Of a stretch of DNA of 10,378 bases, positions 1 through 6,726 are shown piece after piece. Source of the stretch: Rhodospirillaceae bacterium (GTDB lineage: Bacteria; Pseudomonadota; Alphaproteobacteria; UBA11136); the NCBI GenBank assembly GCA_018663165.1, contig JABJES010000296.1:1-10378 (forward strand), read 5' to 3'. Position 1 is the stretch's first letter, and the number at the start of each line of letters is the position of its first letter. The notes beneath the pieces were generated by a model. The model was not told the DNA's origin, did no database searches, and saw only the letters and a program-made list of their open reading frames with translations. A program made the translations under genes and the position numbers.

Positions 1-910
1 CCATACGGGCGGCCTCACGTTTTGCCCCGCCATGGGAGAAAATATCCGTCCGTTCGCCGCAATGGGGACAGGCGAAATAGCTCATATTCTCGATGATACC
101 GAGCACCGGCACCTCTACTTTACGGAACATGTTCAGGCCCTTTCGGGCATCTGAAAGGGCGACGTCCTGGGGCGTTGAAACGATTACCGCCCCGGTCAGC
201 GGCACCCGCTGGGCCAGAGTCAGTTGGGCGTCACCAGTGCCCGGCGGCAGGTCGATCACCATGACGTCAAGCTCCCCCCATTCTACATCGCGCAACATCT
301 GTTCGATGGCGCTCATGACCATCGGGCCGCGCCAGATCATCGGCGTGTCGTCGGCGACGAGCAGACCCATGGACATGGCTTTAATGCCGAATTTTTCCTT
401 TGGCGCGAGACGGGTTTCACTGATCTGTTCGGGGCGACCTTCAAGGCCGAGCATGCGGGGAATTGAGGGGCCATAGATGTCGGAATCAAGCAATCCGGTT
501 TTCAGACCCTTGGCGGCGAAGGCGAGGGCGAGGTTGACGGCAGTGGTCGATTTGCCGACGCCGCCCTTGCCCGAGGCAATTGCAATGATCGTTTTTACGT
601 TGGGAATAAGAGGGGCCTGTTCCTGTCCGGGGCCGGCACCAGGAGAGGCACCTTGAGCCGGACGCTGGGCGGTCAGGACGACGGTTGCCGAAAGCACACC
701 GGGCAAGGCGGCAAGGGTCTCTTCGGCCTGGCGGCGGGTCGGCTCGAAGGCATTGCCTTGTTCCTGGGTGATCTCGATGGTGACGGCGATATTGCCGTCA
801 CGCAGGACAACGCCGGAAATCATGCCCAATGAGACGATGTCTTTGTCGCTGTCAGGTGGGCGGATGGCCGTCAGGGCCTCGATGATCGTCTCTTCGGTAA
901 TATCGGCCAT
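1..910 (-). CDS. mrp: Mrp/ApbC-family Fe-S cluster carrier ATPase (partial, C-terminus off left edge)
   Basis: This is a P-loop ATPase of the Mrp/ApbC/NBP35 family, which binds and transfers Fe-S clusters in the cytoplasm. The first 303 codons are present and the frame is open at the left edge; family members are usually about 360-390 residues, so some 70 are missing. Residues 1-80 look like the N-terminal MIP18/DUF59-type domain. A Pro/Gly/Ala-rich linker follows (about 84-105), then the ATPase domain. Visible motifs are the deviant Walker A GKGGVGKST at 114-122, DSDIYGPS at 142-149, the Walker-B-like IDLPPGTGD with Asp220, and a CPHC motif at 281-284. The two cysteines of that last motif are the cluster ligands shared across a dimer in this family. 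The ATG at 910-908 is preceded by GGAGG about 8 nt upstream, which fixes the start. The gene is divergent from hflK. Confidence 0.95.
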   Translation of the reverse strand, partial: MADITEETIIEALTAIRPPDSDKDIVSLGMISGVVLRDGNIAVTIEITQEQGNAFEPTRRQAEETLAALPGVLSATVVLTAQRPAQGASPGAGPGQEQAPLIPNVKTIIAIASGKGGVGKSTTAVNLALAFAAKGLKTGLLDSDIYGPSIPRMLGLEGRPEQISETRLAPKEKFGIKAMSMGLLVADDTPMIWRGPMVMSAIEQMLRDVEWGELDVMVIDLPPGTGDAQLTLAQRVPLTGAVIVSTPQDVALSDARKGLNMFRKVEVPVLGIIENMSYFACPHCGERTDIFSHGGAKREAARM

Positions 911-1020
911 GGGGAAACCTCCGGCTAATGGTGTAAAAAACGCACTTTGCCGACGGGCGGAGGCGCGGGTTGGGATGAAGTGTCGATTGCGAATAACCGC
1001 TGATTGTCCTATATAGCTGT

Positions 1021-1048
1021 CATATAAAGATCACGGGGTCGATTGCAA
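1021..1048 (-). promoter_or_regulatory. Candidate promoter for mrp
   Basis: On the minus strand a TTGCAA hexamer (1048-1043) lies 16 nt from TATATG (1026-1021). Each matches four of six positions of the housekeeping -35 and -10 consensus. It lies about 110 nt upstream of the mrp ATG in a locally AT-rich patch. The -10 candidate overlaps a TATAT-N7-ATATA dyad (1010-1026). The match is weak and rests on pattern reading alone. Confidence 0.3.
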
Positions 1049-1153
1049 AGACTATCTATTGGCCCTTGCCCGCCGGGAATTGGTTGTAACGGGGACCATT
1101 CCGGTGCGTTTTCCCCTTAAATTATCCCTGTTATAGAAGGTGTTAGAGCTCTC

Positions 1154-2290
1154 ATGCCCTGGTCAGATCAAGGTGGTGGTAACGGTTCGGGTCCCTGGGG
1201 CAGCAGAGGTCCTGGTGGGCCTCAGCCGCCTAATCTGGAAGATATCCTGCGTGATGGGCAAGATAAGTTCCGCAGCTTTTTGCCCGGTGGTGGGCGTGGT
1301 TGGCGCAGCCTCATTCTTATTCTTATGATTGCGGTCGGTGCCTGGCTGGCCAGCGGCTTTTACAAGGTCAATACCGACGAGCAGGGAGTTGTCCTGCGTT
1401 TTGGTGAATGGGTGCGCACAACGCCCCCCGGCCTTCACTATCATCTTCCCAGCCCCATTGAGACTGTGTTGACTCCGGCGGTGACCAGGGTCAACAAGAC
1501 CGAAGTCGGGTTTCGTTCTCCCACTCAGTCCGCCAGGGGCGGCGGCACCCGACAGGTGCCCGAAGAGGCTTTAATGCTGACCGGCGACGAAAATATCGTC
1601 GATATCAATTTCACGGTGCTTTGGGCGATCAAGGATGCGGGAGACTTCCTGTTCAATATCCGCCACCCCGAACAGACGGTGAAAAGCGTCGCCGAAAGCG
1701 CCATGCGCGATACCATTGGGCGCGATAAGCTTGAACAGATACTGACCAAGGGCCGCGGCAAGATTGAAACCCAGAGCCTGGAACTGATCCAGCAAATTTT
1801 GAATGAATACGGGGCCGGTATCCAGATCAGGCAGGTAAAGCTGGAAAAGGTCGATCCTCCCGAACAGGTGATCGCCGCTTTCCGTGACGTTCAGGCGGCG
1901 GAAGCTGACCAGGAGACATTGCAGAACCAGGCCCTGGCCTATCGCAACGACATCGTGCCCCGGGCCCGCGGCGAGGCGGAAAAAATCACCCAAGGGGCAG
2001 AGGCTTATAAGCAAGAGGCCATCGCCCTGGCCACCGGTGACGCCAAGCGTTTCATTTCCGTTTTTGAGTCTTATGCCCGGGCAAAAGATGTAACCCAGCG
2101 GCGCATCTATCTTGAAACCATGGAAGAGATTCTACGCAATGTCGACAAGGTTATTATCGATAAATCGGCCGAGGGTGGACCGGGCGTGGTGCCTTATCTT
2201 CCCTTGCCGGAAGTGCAGAAACGCAGGACAGGGACACCAAGAACGACAGTACCGTCCAATTCCACCAGCAGCAGCCAGGGAGACGGATGA
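1154..2290 (+). CDS. hflK: HflK, membrane band-7 protein, FtsH modulator subunit
   Basis: This is one of two stomatin/prohibitin-type (band 7, SPFH) proteins that form the HflKC assembly around the membrane protease FtsH and modulate its access to substrates. The 378-residue protein begins with a Gly/Pro-rich stretch typical of HflK (residues 3-26). One transmembrane helix follows at about 52-70, then the SPFH domain starting near the motif VNTDEQGVVLRFG (about 72-84) and running to about residue 260. A charged helical region (about 245-300) and a low-complexity Ser/Thr/Arg tail complete it. Topology is expected to be N-terminus in the cytoplasm with the bulk in the periplasm. E. coli HflK has 419 residues, so this one is slightly shorter. 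The start ATG has only a rather distant GAAGG (1136-1140), but the MPW...GG N-terminus is characteristic. It is translationally coupled to hflC by a 4-nt overlap. Confidence 0.95.
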   Translation: MPWSDQGGGNGSGPWGSRGPGGPQPPNLEDILRDGQDKFRSFLPGGGRGWRSLILILMIAVGAWLASGFYKVNTDEQGVVLRFGEWVRTTPPGLHYHLPSPIETVLTPAVTRVNKTEVGFRSPTQSARGGGTRQVPEEALMLTGDENIVDINFTVLWAIKDAGDFLFNIRHPEQTVKSVAESAMRDTIGRDKLEQILTKGRGKIETQSLELIQQILNEYGAGIQIRQVKLEKVDPPEQVIAAFRDVQAAEADQETLQNQALAYRNDIVPRARGEAEKITQGAEAYKQEAIALATGDAKRFISVFESYARAKDVTQRRIYLETMEEILRNVDKVIIDKSAEGGPGVVPYLPLPEVQKRRTGTPRTTVPSNSTSSSQGDG

Positions 2291-3159
2291 TGAGCTCTAA
2301 ATTCATTGGTATTACCGGCCTCGCCTTGGTGGTTCTGGCGGTCACTGCTTTCGGGTCGCTTTATACGGTCAACCAGATTCAACAGGCGGTCGTCTTCCAG
2401 TTCGGCAAGCCGATCCGGATTGTCACCGAACCCGGCCTCCATGTGAAGATGCCATTCGTTCAGAACGTCGATTATTATGACAAGCGCGTTCTCGATTTTA
2501 ATCTGCCGGTTCAGGAACCGATTACCGACGATCAGAAGAAAATGCTGATCGATTCCTTCGCCCGTTATCGCATTGTAGATCCGCTGAAAGTCTTTCAGAC
2601 TGTGCGCACCGAAGCCGTGATCCGCACCCGTATCGACGGTCTCATCAATTCCGCCATGCGTAATGTTGTTGGTAATGTGCCTTTGACCTCTCTGCTGTCA
2701 AAAGAGCGTGAACAAATCATGCTGGATATCCGCAATCAGGTGAATGGCGAGGTTGCACAGTTCGGGATCGAGGTGATCGACGTGCGAATTCGTCGGGCTG
2801 ATCTACCGTCCCAGAATTCCCAGGCCATTTTCGAACGCATGAAGTCCCAGCGTGAACAGGCGGCTAAAAAGATTCGTTCAGAAGGTGCTGAGGCGGCGCA
2901 ACGGATCAGAGCCGAGGCCGATAAGAACAGGACGGTAATTTTGGCTGAGGCCCGCAAGAAGGGCGAAATTCTCCGCGGCGAGGGAGATGGGGCGAAGAAT
3001 GATATTTTAGCCAAGGCTTATGGAAAGGACGCGGTGTTCTTCGACTTTTATCGCTCGATGCAGTCCTATCGTAGCGCGCTGGGCAGCGACGGCACGACAA
3101 TGGTGCTCTCGCCCGACAGCGAATTTTTCCGTTATTTCAACCAGTCGATAGAAAAATAG
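2287..3159 (+). CDS. hflC: HflC, membrane band-7 protein, FtsH modulator subunit
   Basis: This is the partner of HflK in the HflKC complex. The 290-residue protein has an N-terminal transmembrane helix at about 6-25 and an SPFH domain from about 25 to 190, including the family-typical VVFQFGKP and EPGLHVKMPF segments. An Ala/Glu/Lys/Arg-rich coiled coil spans about 190-240, and the C-terminus ends in the usual FDFYRSMQSYR and SPDSEFFRYF motifs. The ATG at 2287 overlaps the hflK stop codon as ATGA, and a second ATG follows immediately at 2290; either could be used. An AGGGAG ribosome binding site lies just upstream inside the hflK tail. Overlap and synteny indicate a co-transcribed hflKC unit. 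I saw no convincing intrinsic terminator between its stop and the convergent gene at 3201. Confidence 0.95.
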   Translation: MMSSKFIGITGLALVVLAVTAFGSLYTVNQIQQAVVFQFGKPIRIVTEPGLHVKMPFVQNVDYYDKRVLDFNLPVQEPITDDQKKMLIDSFARYRIVDPLKVFQTVRTEAVIRTRIDGLINSAMRNVVGNVPLTSLLSKEREQIMLDIRNQVNGEVAQFGIEVIDVRIRRADLPSQNSQAIFERMKSQREQAAKKIRSEGAEAAQRIRAEADKNRTVILAEARKKGEILRGEGDGAKNDILAKAYGKDAVFFDFYRSMQSYRSALGSDGTTMVLSPDSEFFRYFNQSIEK

Positions 3160-3200
3160 TTGCTGACTGGCTTGCTTGCTGGTCCTTTCCGCCCGCAGGT

Positions 3201-3407
3201 TTATTCCCCTTCGGATTTTGCCATTGGACAGGCGAGCTTGTAGAGGCCATAGGCAATCACGATAAGAGAAACGACAATCGCCGCGGTGCTTTTTGGCCCG
3301 AGAACGATATCGCCGTCGTTGGTTTGCCATAGAAGGTCGTGGAGATAGATGTAATTGTTGGCGATAACGCCGACGATAACGAGAACAGCTCCAAGGTTCA
3401 TTTTCAT
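3201..3407 (-). CDS. Small two-helix membrane protein, function unknown
   Basis: I do not recognise this family. The 68-residue product has two hydrophobic segments, about residues 5-23 (LGAVLVIVGVIANNYIYLH) and about 43-60 (TAAIVVSLIVIAYGLYKL). A short polar loop containing WQTNDGD and a Lys separates them, and the tail CPMAKSEGE is charged. It looks like a hairpin inner-membrane protein. The start is supported by AGGAGAG (3421-3415 on the minus strand) 7 nt before the ATG; another ATG lies two codons further in. It is convergent with hflC, with about 40 nt between their stops, and divergent from the DUF2065 gene. Good hydrophobic periodicity and a clear ribosome binding site argue that it is real rather than a shadow. 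A role in membrane protein quality control would be a guess from location only. Confidence 0.7.
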   Translation of the reverse strand: MKMNLGAVLVIVGVIANNYIYLHDLLWQTNDGDIVLGPKSTAAIVVSLIVIAYGLYKLACPMAKSEGE

Positions 3408-3487
3408 AGCCAGGCTCTCCTAATATTTCGGGAGGACTGATCTCATGGCCCCCCTCGGGTTTCAGCCTTACTTTTCTATCATCACCC

Positions 3488-3507
3488 ATTGTCCCTCGCG
3501 CGACAAT
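3488..3507. repeat. Inverted repeat ATTGTC-N8-GACAAT in divergent intergenic region
   Basis: Perfect 6-bp arms (3488-3493 and 3502-3507) are separated by 8 nt in the 180-nt region between the divergent small membrane gene and the DUF2065 gene. The position suits an operator acting on one or both promoters. A looser AACAAT at 3512-3517 lies 17 nt after TTGTCC (3489-3494), so the dyad could overlap a weak plus-strand promoter. No regulator can be named. Confidence 0.35.
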
Positions 3508-3554
3508 CAGAAACAATGGCACCGTTTCGCTGCGACGTTGTGCTTACGAGGATC

Positions 3555-3571
3555 AAGTCGGTAATTGACTT
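3555..3571. repeat. Inverted repeat AAGTC-N7-GACTT just upstream of the DUF2065 gene
   Basis: A second short dyad (arms 3555-3559 and 3567-3571, spacer GGTAATT) ends immediately before the AAGG that may serve as ribosome binding site for the gene at 3588. It could be a protein-binding site or a small hairpin affecting translation. Five-bp arms arise easily by chance. Confidence 0.25.
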
Positions 3572-3587
3572 AAGGTAGAAGACAGCG

Positions 3588-3773
3588 ATGAAAGATCTCA
3601 TCACAGCATTCGGATTGGTCCTGGTCATTGAGGGGATCTTGTATGCCCTTTTTCCGCAGGTCGTGAAACGGATGATGGCGATGGCCCAGGAAATGCCGCC
3701 TCTGATTTTCAGGGGCGGTGGACTTGCTGCCGCCGCTCTTGGCCTTGTTATTGTCTGGTTGATCCGGGGCTAG
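3588..3773 (+). CDS. DUF2065 (YjeT-like) small inner-membrane protein
   Basis: The 61-residue protein matches the DUF2065 pattern. A first helix carries the LVLVIEGILYALFP signature (about residues 8-24), followed by a basic linker (VVKRMMAMAQEMPP). A second Gly/Ala-rich helix (about 42-58) begins after the conserved RGGGL. The biochemical role of the family is not established. In E. coli the homologue yjeT lies directly after hflC, so its place here next to hflKC, despite one intervening gene on the other strand, is a conserved linkage. The ribosome binding site is weak (AAGG at 3572-3575, 12 nt before the ATG). The gene is followed by the Do-type protease on the same strand. Confidence 0.88.
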   Translation: MKDLITAFGLVLVIEGILYALFPQVVKRMMAMAQEMPPLIFRGGGLAAAALGLVIVWLIRG

Positions 3774-3931
3774 ACTGCTGGTCTGTTTCCCCGGTCCCTG
3801 GTGCGGGGGCCACAATGCCATATTTGCACCATATTTCCCTGTCACTGAAGCATGATCCGAAAAGAGACGGGCCAGCCGTTCTGGTAATCCCGCCTCAGGC
3901 AAATGAAGTTTATGACAAGGAGAACAGGGAC

Positions 3932-5473
3932 GTGATTGGAATGATGAGATTGGCAGAAGCACCTATCAAACCCGACAGTTTCAAGCTGGACGTTGCTCGG
4001 CATAGATCCTCTCTTAACCGACTGTGGGTCATGTTTCTCACGGCGAGCGTCATCCTTGTCTGGTCGATGTCGGTCCAAGCCAAATCGGCTCCGGATAGTT
4101 TTGCCGATCTGGCGGAAAAACTGCTTCCTGCAGTTGTGAACATCTCCACCACCCAGGTGGTCGAGGGAGATGATATGGGGCCTGAGCAGTTTCAATTCCC
4201 TCCGGGGTCACCCTTTGAGGAGTTCTTTAAGGAATTTCAGAAAAAGCAGCAGCAGCCAGAGAACAAGCCGCGCAAAGGCATGTCACTCGGCTCTGGATTC
4301 ATTATTTCCGCTGAAGGCTATATCGTCACCAATAATCACGTTATTGCCGAGGCGGAAGAAATCAATGTCATCCTTCAGGATGATACCCAGCTTAAAGCTG
4401 AAATCGTTGGCCGCGATACGAAGACCGATCTGGCTCTGCTTAAGGTCAAGACCGACAAGCCTCTGCCATTTGTGAAGCTCGGCGATTCCAGCGTTGCCCG
4501 GGTCGGTGACTGGGTGATGGCCATCGGCAATCCGTTCGGACTTGGCGGCACGGTCACGGCGGGAATTATTTCGGCGCGGGCCAGGAATATCAATTCCGGC
4601 CCCTATGATGACTATATTCAGACGGATGCCTCGATTAACCGTGGCAATTCCGGCGGTCCTCTGTTCAATCTCAAGGGTGAGGTTATTGGCGTCAATACGG
4701 CCATCTATTCGCCTTCCGGCGGCTCGGTTGGTATCGGTTTTTCCATTCCTTCCGCTCTTGCCGAGCCGGTTCTCAAACAGCTCAGGGAATTTGGTAAGAC
4801 TCGTCGTGGCTGGCTTGGCGTTCGTATTCAGGCGGTTAACGAGGAAATTGCCGAGAGTCTTGGTCTTAAAAAACCTCGTGGCGCGCTGATCGCCAAGGTC
4901 AACGATGGTGAGCCTGCCGCCAAGGCTGGCCTGAAGGCCGGTGACATCATTCTCGAATTCGACGGCAAGAAGGTGCCTGATGTCCGCAAGCTTCAGCGCA
5001 TCGTTGCTGATACCGAGATTAACAAGGATGTTCCGGTTGTTGTCTGGCGCGATGAAAAGATGGTCGAGCTTAAAGTTAATATTGGCGAGCTTGAGGCCTA
5101 TGAGGAAATTGCCGAGGCCGAAAACGGCAATGGTGAGAGTGCCGTGCCTTCTGGTAAGAAAACGACCATTGAATCTGTTGGGTTGGTTTTGTCACCGATC
5201 ACGCCTTCTTTGCGCAAGCGGTTTGAGCTCAACGAAGAGATCAAGGGCGTTTTGATCGTTGGTGTCGATGATCAGGGTGTGGCTGCTGAAAAAGGCCTTC
5301 GTCCAGGTGACGTCATCGTCGAGGTTGGACAGGAAGAAGTTTCAACACCGGCCGCAGTTGAGGACAAGATAAAGATGGCGGTTAATTCAGACCGCAAATC
5401 TGTCCTTATGCTGGTGCAGCGTAATGGTGATCTTAGATTTGTTCCCCTCCGGGTCGTCAAAAGCGACGGCTAG
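3932..5473 (+). CDS. degP: Do/DegP-type periplasmic serine protease with two PDZ domains
   Basis: This is a HtrA/Deg-family protease and chaperone that degrades or refolds damaged envelope proteins in the periplasm. With the GTG start at 3932 it has 513 residues. A long n-region is followed by a hydrophobic core (about residues 34-51) ending in VQA-KS, a plausible signal peptidase site. The trypsin-like domain carries the full triad: His136 in TNNHV, Asp166 in TDLALL and Ser240 in GNSGGPL. PDZ1 starts near GWLGV (about 293) and carries AAKAGLKAGDII; PDZ2 spans about 414-510 with AAEKGLRPGDVI. I prefer GTG 3932 because AAGGAGA (3917-3923) sits 8 nt upstream; ATG codons at 3941 and 3944 are alternatives. 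The same frame is open upstream to an ATG at 3815, which would add 39 non-family residues. Two-PDZ Deg paralogues (DegP, DegQ, MucD) cannot be separated by eye. A strong terminator follows. Confidence 0.94.
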   Translation: MIGMMRLAEAPIKPDSFKLDVARHRSSLNRLWVMFLTASVILVWSMSVQAKSAPDSFADLAEKLLPAVVNISTTQVVEGDDMGPEQFQFPPGSPFEEFFKEFQKKQQQPENKPRKGMSLGSGFIISAEGYIVTNNHVIAEAEEINVILQDDTQLKAEIVGRDTKTDLALLKVKTDKPLPFVKLGDSSVARVGDWVMAIGNPFGLGGTVTAGIISARARNINSGPYDDYIQTDASINRGNSGGPLFNLKGEVIGVNTAIYSPSGGSVGIGFSIPSALAEPVLKQLREFGKTRRGWLGVRIQAVNEEIAESLGLKKPRGALIAKVNDGEPAAKAGLKAGDIILEFDGKKVPDVRKLQRIVADTEINKDVPVVVWRDEKMVELKVNIGELEAYEEIAEAENGNGESAVPSGKKTTIESVGLVLSPITPSLRKRFELNEEIKGVLIVGVDDQGVAAEKGLRPGDVIVEVGQEEVSTPAAVEDKIKMAVNSDRKSVLMLVQRNGDLRFVPLRVVKSDG

Positions 5474-5495
5474 AGTTTCTCCCCCCTAAAAACTC

Positions 5496-5526
5496 AAAAC
5501 AGCGCCGGAAACGGCGCTGTTTTTTT
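5496..5526 (+). terminator. Intrinsic terminator after the Do-type protease
   Basis: A 12-bp stem (AAAACAGCGCCG at 5496-5507 paired with CGGCGCTGTTTT at 5512-5523) encloses a GAAA tetraloop (5508-5511) and is followed by a T run to 5526. The stem is perfect and GC-rich at its core. It ends the protease transcript about 20 nt after the stop codon and separates it from miaA. Confidence 0.93.
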
Positions 5527-5623
5527 ATCTGCTCTGCTGTAAAGCGCTCTTGGGCCGAGAGTGCTATTGTCACTTCGAAGGATTGCCATTCCCCAATTAG
5601 AGGCGCGCGAGAACAAACCGGTC

Positions 5624-6607
5624 ATGAACAAACCCGTCCTTATCATCGGTGGCCCTACGTCGAGCGGTAAATCCGCCTTGGCGGTGGAAATCGCCTTGTC
5701 CTTCAACGGCGTCGTTATCAACGCCGACAGCATGCAGGTGTATCGGGATCTGGCTATTCTTACCGGCCGACCGGACGCAGCGACAATGGCGCAGGTTTCG
5801 CACCGTCTTTTCGGGGTTCTCGATGGCGATGATGTCTGTTCGGCCGGACGCTGGCGGGAAATGGCCTCAAAAGAGATTGAGGCCGCATGGAAGGCCGAAG
5901 CCCTGCCCATCGTGGTCGGCGGGACCGGGCTTTATCTTCGTGCCCTGACCCGAGGGCTGGCCGAGGTGCCGGAAATCTCCGGCGAGGTAAGAGGTGCTGC
6001 GCGCGCCCTTTATGACCGTCTTGGCGGGGTGGGCTTTCAGGCCGAACTTGCCATTCGTGATCCTGAAATGGCAGCCCGACTCCATTCCAGTGACCGTCAG
6101 AGGCTGATGCGGGCCTGGGAAGTGGTTGAGGCCACCGGTCATTCCCTGGCCGAGTGGCAGGCGGCAGCCAAATCCCTGCCTGGCTTACCCCTTAATGCCG
6201 CAACCCTTGTTCTGATGCCGCCGCGCGACGCCCTGTATGGTGCCTGTGACAGCCGTTTTCTCAAAATGATGGAAGACGGCGCTCTGGCGGAAGTTCAGCG
6301 TCTTGCCGCCCGTCGGCTCGCCCCGGAACGTCCGGTGATGAAGGCGTTGGGCGTGCGCCCCCTGATCGCCCATATGGCCGGGGATATTCCGCTCGAAGAG
6401 GCGGTGGCGCTTGCCCAGCGGGAGACCCGTCGCTATGCCAAGCGCCAGTCGACCTGGTTTCGAAATCAGACAATTGGGATTTCGGAGGAGCCGTCGGAAA
6501 AAGCGGATATTGAAACGCTTAAACTTGTTTCCAGCCTGTACAGTGAGAATATCAAAGAAGAAATCTTTTCCTTCCTTAACCGGTTTCTGTTGACCCTTGC
6601 CGGGTGA
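5624..6607 (+). CDS. miaA: tRNA dimethylallyltransferase (MiaA)
   Basis: MiaA transfers a dimethylallyl group to N6 of A37 in tRNAs that read UNN codons, the first step towards ms2i6A. The 327-residue product is close to the family norm (E. coli 316). The Walker A loop GPTSSGKS lies at residues 10-17 and DSMQVYRDL with Asp35, the expected catalytic acid position, follows. GGTGLYLRAL is at 99-108 and the substrate-binding segment SSDRQRLMRAWEV surrounds Asp157. The C-terminal LGVRPL and RYAKRQSTWFRNQ motifs are typical. I choose ATG 5624 because the protein then starts MNKPVLIIGGPT as in homologues. The frame is open upstream to a GTG at 5561, but that would add 21 residues not expected in the family. 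No strong Shine-Dalgarno is visible. The gene lies behind a terminator, so it should have its own promoter in 5527-5623; TTGTCA at 5567-5572 is a possible -35 but I see no matching -10. Confidence 0.95.
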   Translation: MNKPVLIIGGPTSSGKSALAVEIALSFNGVVINADSMQVYRDLAILTGRPDAATMAQVSHRLFGVLDGDDVCSAGRWREMASKEIEAAWKAEALPIVVGGTGLYLRALTRGLAEVPEISGEVRGAARALYDRLGGVGFQAELAIRDPEMAARLHSSDRQRLMRAWEVVEATGHSLAEWQAAAKSLPGLPLNAATLVLMPPRDALYGACDSRFLKMMEDGALAEVQRLAARRLAPERPVMKALGVRPLIAHMAGDIPLEEAVALAQRETRRYAKRQSTWFRNQTIGISEEPSEKADIETLKLVSSLYSENIKEEIFSFLNRFLLTLAG

Positions 6608-6646
6608 AAGTCTAATTTTTTCGCGGTTTTACGGAGTTTTTCGGTT

Positions 6647-6673
6647 CTGACGGCTGCCGGGTTTCAATTTAAT
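6647..6673 (+). promoter_or_regulatory. Candidate promoter for the ilvBNC genes
   Basis: CTGACG (6647-6652, four of six matches to the -35) is followed after 15 nt by TTTAAT (6668-6673, five of six matches to the -10), in the 119-nt gap between miaA and ilvB. The spacer is short and the match modest. No leader peptide rich in Ile, Val or Leu codons and no attenuator-terminator can be seen between it and ilvB. Confidence 0.3.
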
Positions 6674-6726
6674 CTGGTGGATGAATTTCCCGGACGGTGA
6701 CGATTTCGGTTTACGAGGGTTTGGAC

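Noticed and set aside
93..476. 127-codon plus-strand frame within mrp
   Set aside because: It is a shadow of mrp, whose minus-strand frame carries Walker A, IDLPPGTGD and CxxC motifs across the same bases.
1571..2014. 147-codon minus-strand frame within hflK
   Set aside because: It is a shadow of the SPFH-encoding sense frame, with no ribosome binding site or recognisable domain.
3160..3200. Terminator between hflC and the convergent gene
   Set aside because: The GACTGG and CTGGTC repeats here are not complementary in the needed orientation and no T run follows.
3007..3522. 171-codon minus-strand frame over the hflC end and the small membrane gene
   Set aside because: The translation is Arg/Ser-rich and lacks a domain. 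It overlaps the convincing hflC C-terminus and the better-supported 68-residue gene.
5561..5623. Upstream GTG start for miaA
   Set aside because: It would add 21 residues before the family-typical MNKPVLIIGGPT start and has no clear ribosome binding site.
6608..6726. Leader peptide or attenuator upstream of ilvB
   Set aside because: ilv operons are often attenuated, so I looked for one. The only ATG frame (from 6681) has no run of Ile, Val or Leu codons, and no hairpin with T run lies between miaA and ilvB. CCGGG (6657-6661) and CCCGG (6689-6693) pair only weakly over a long loop.
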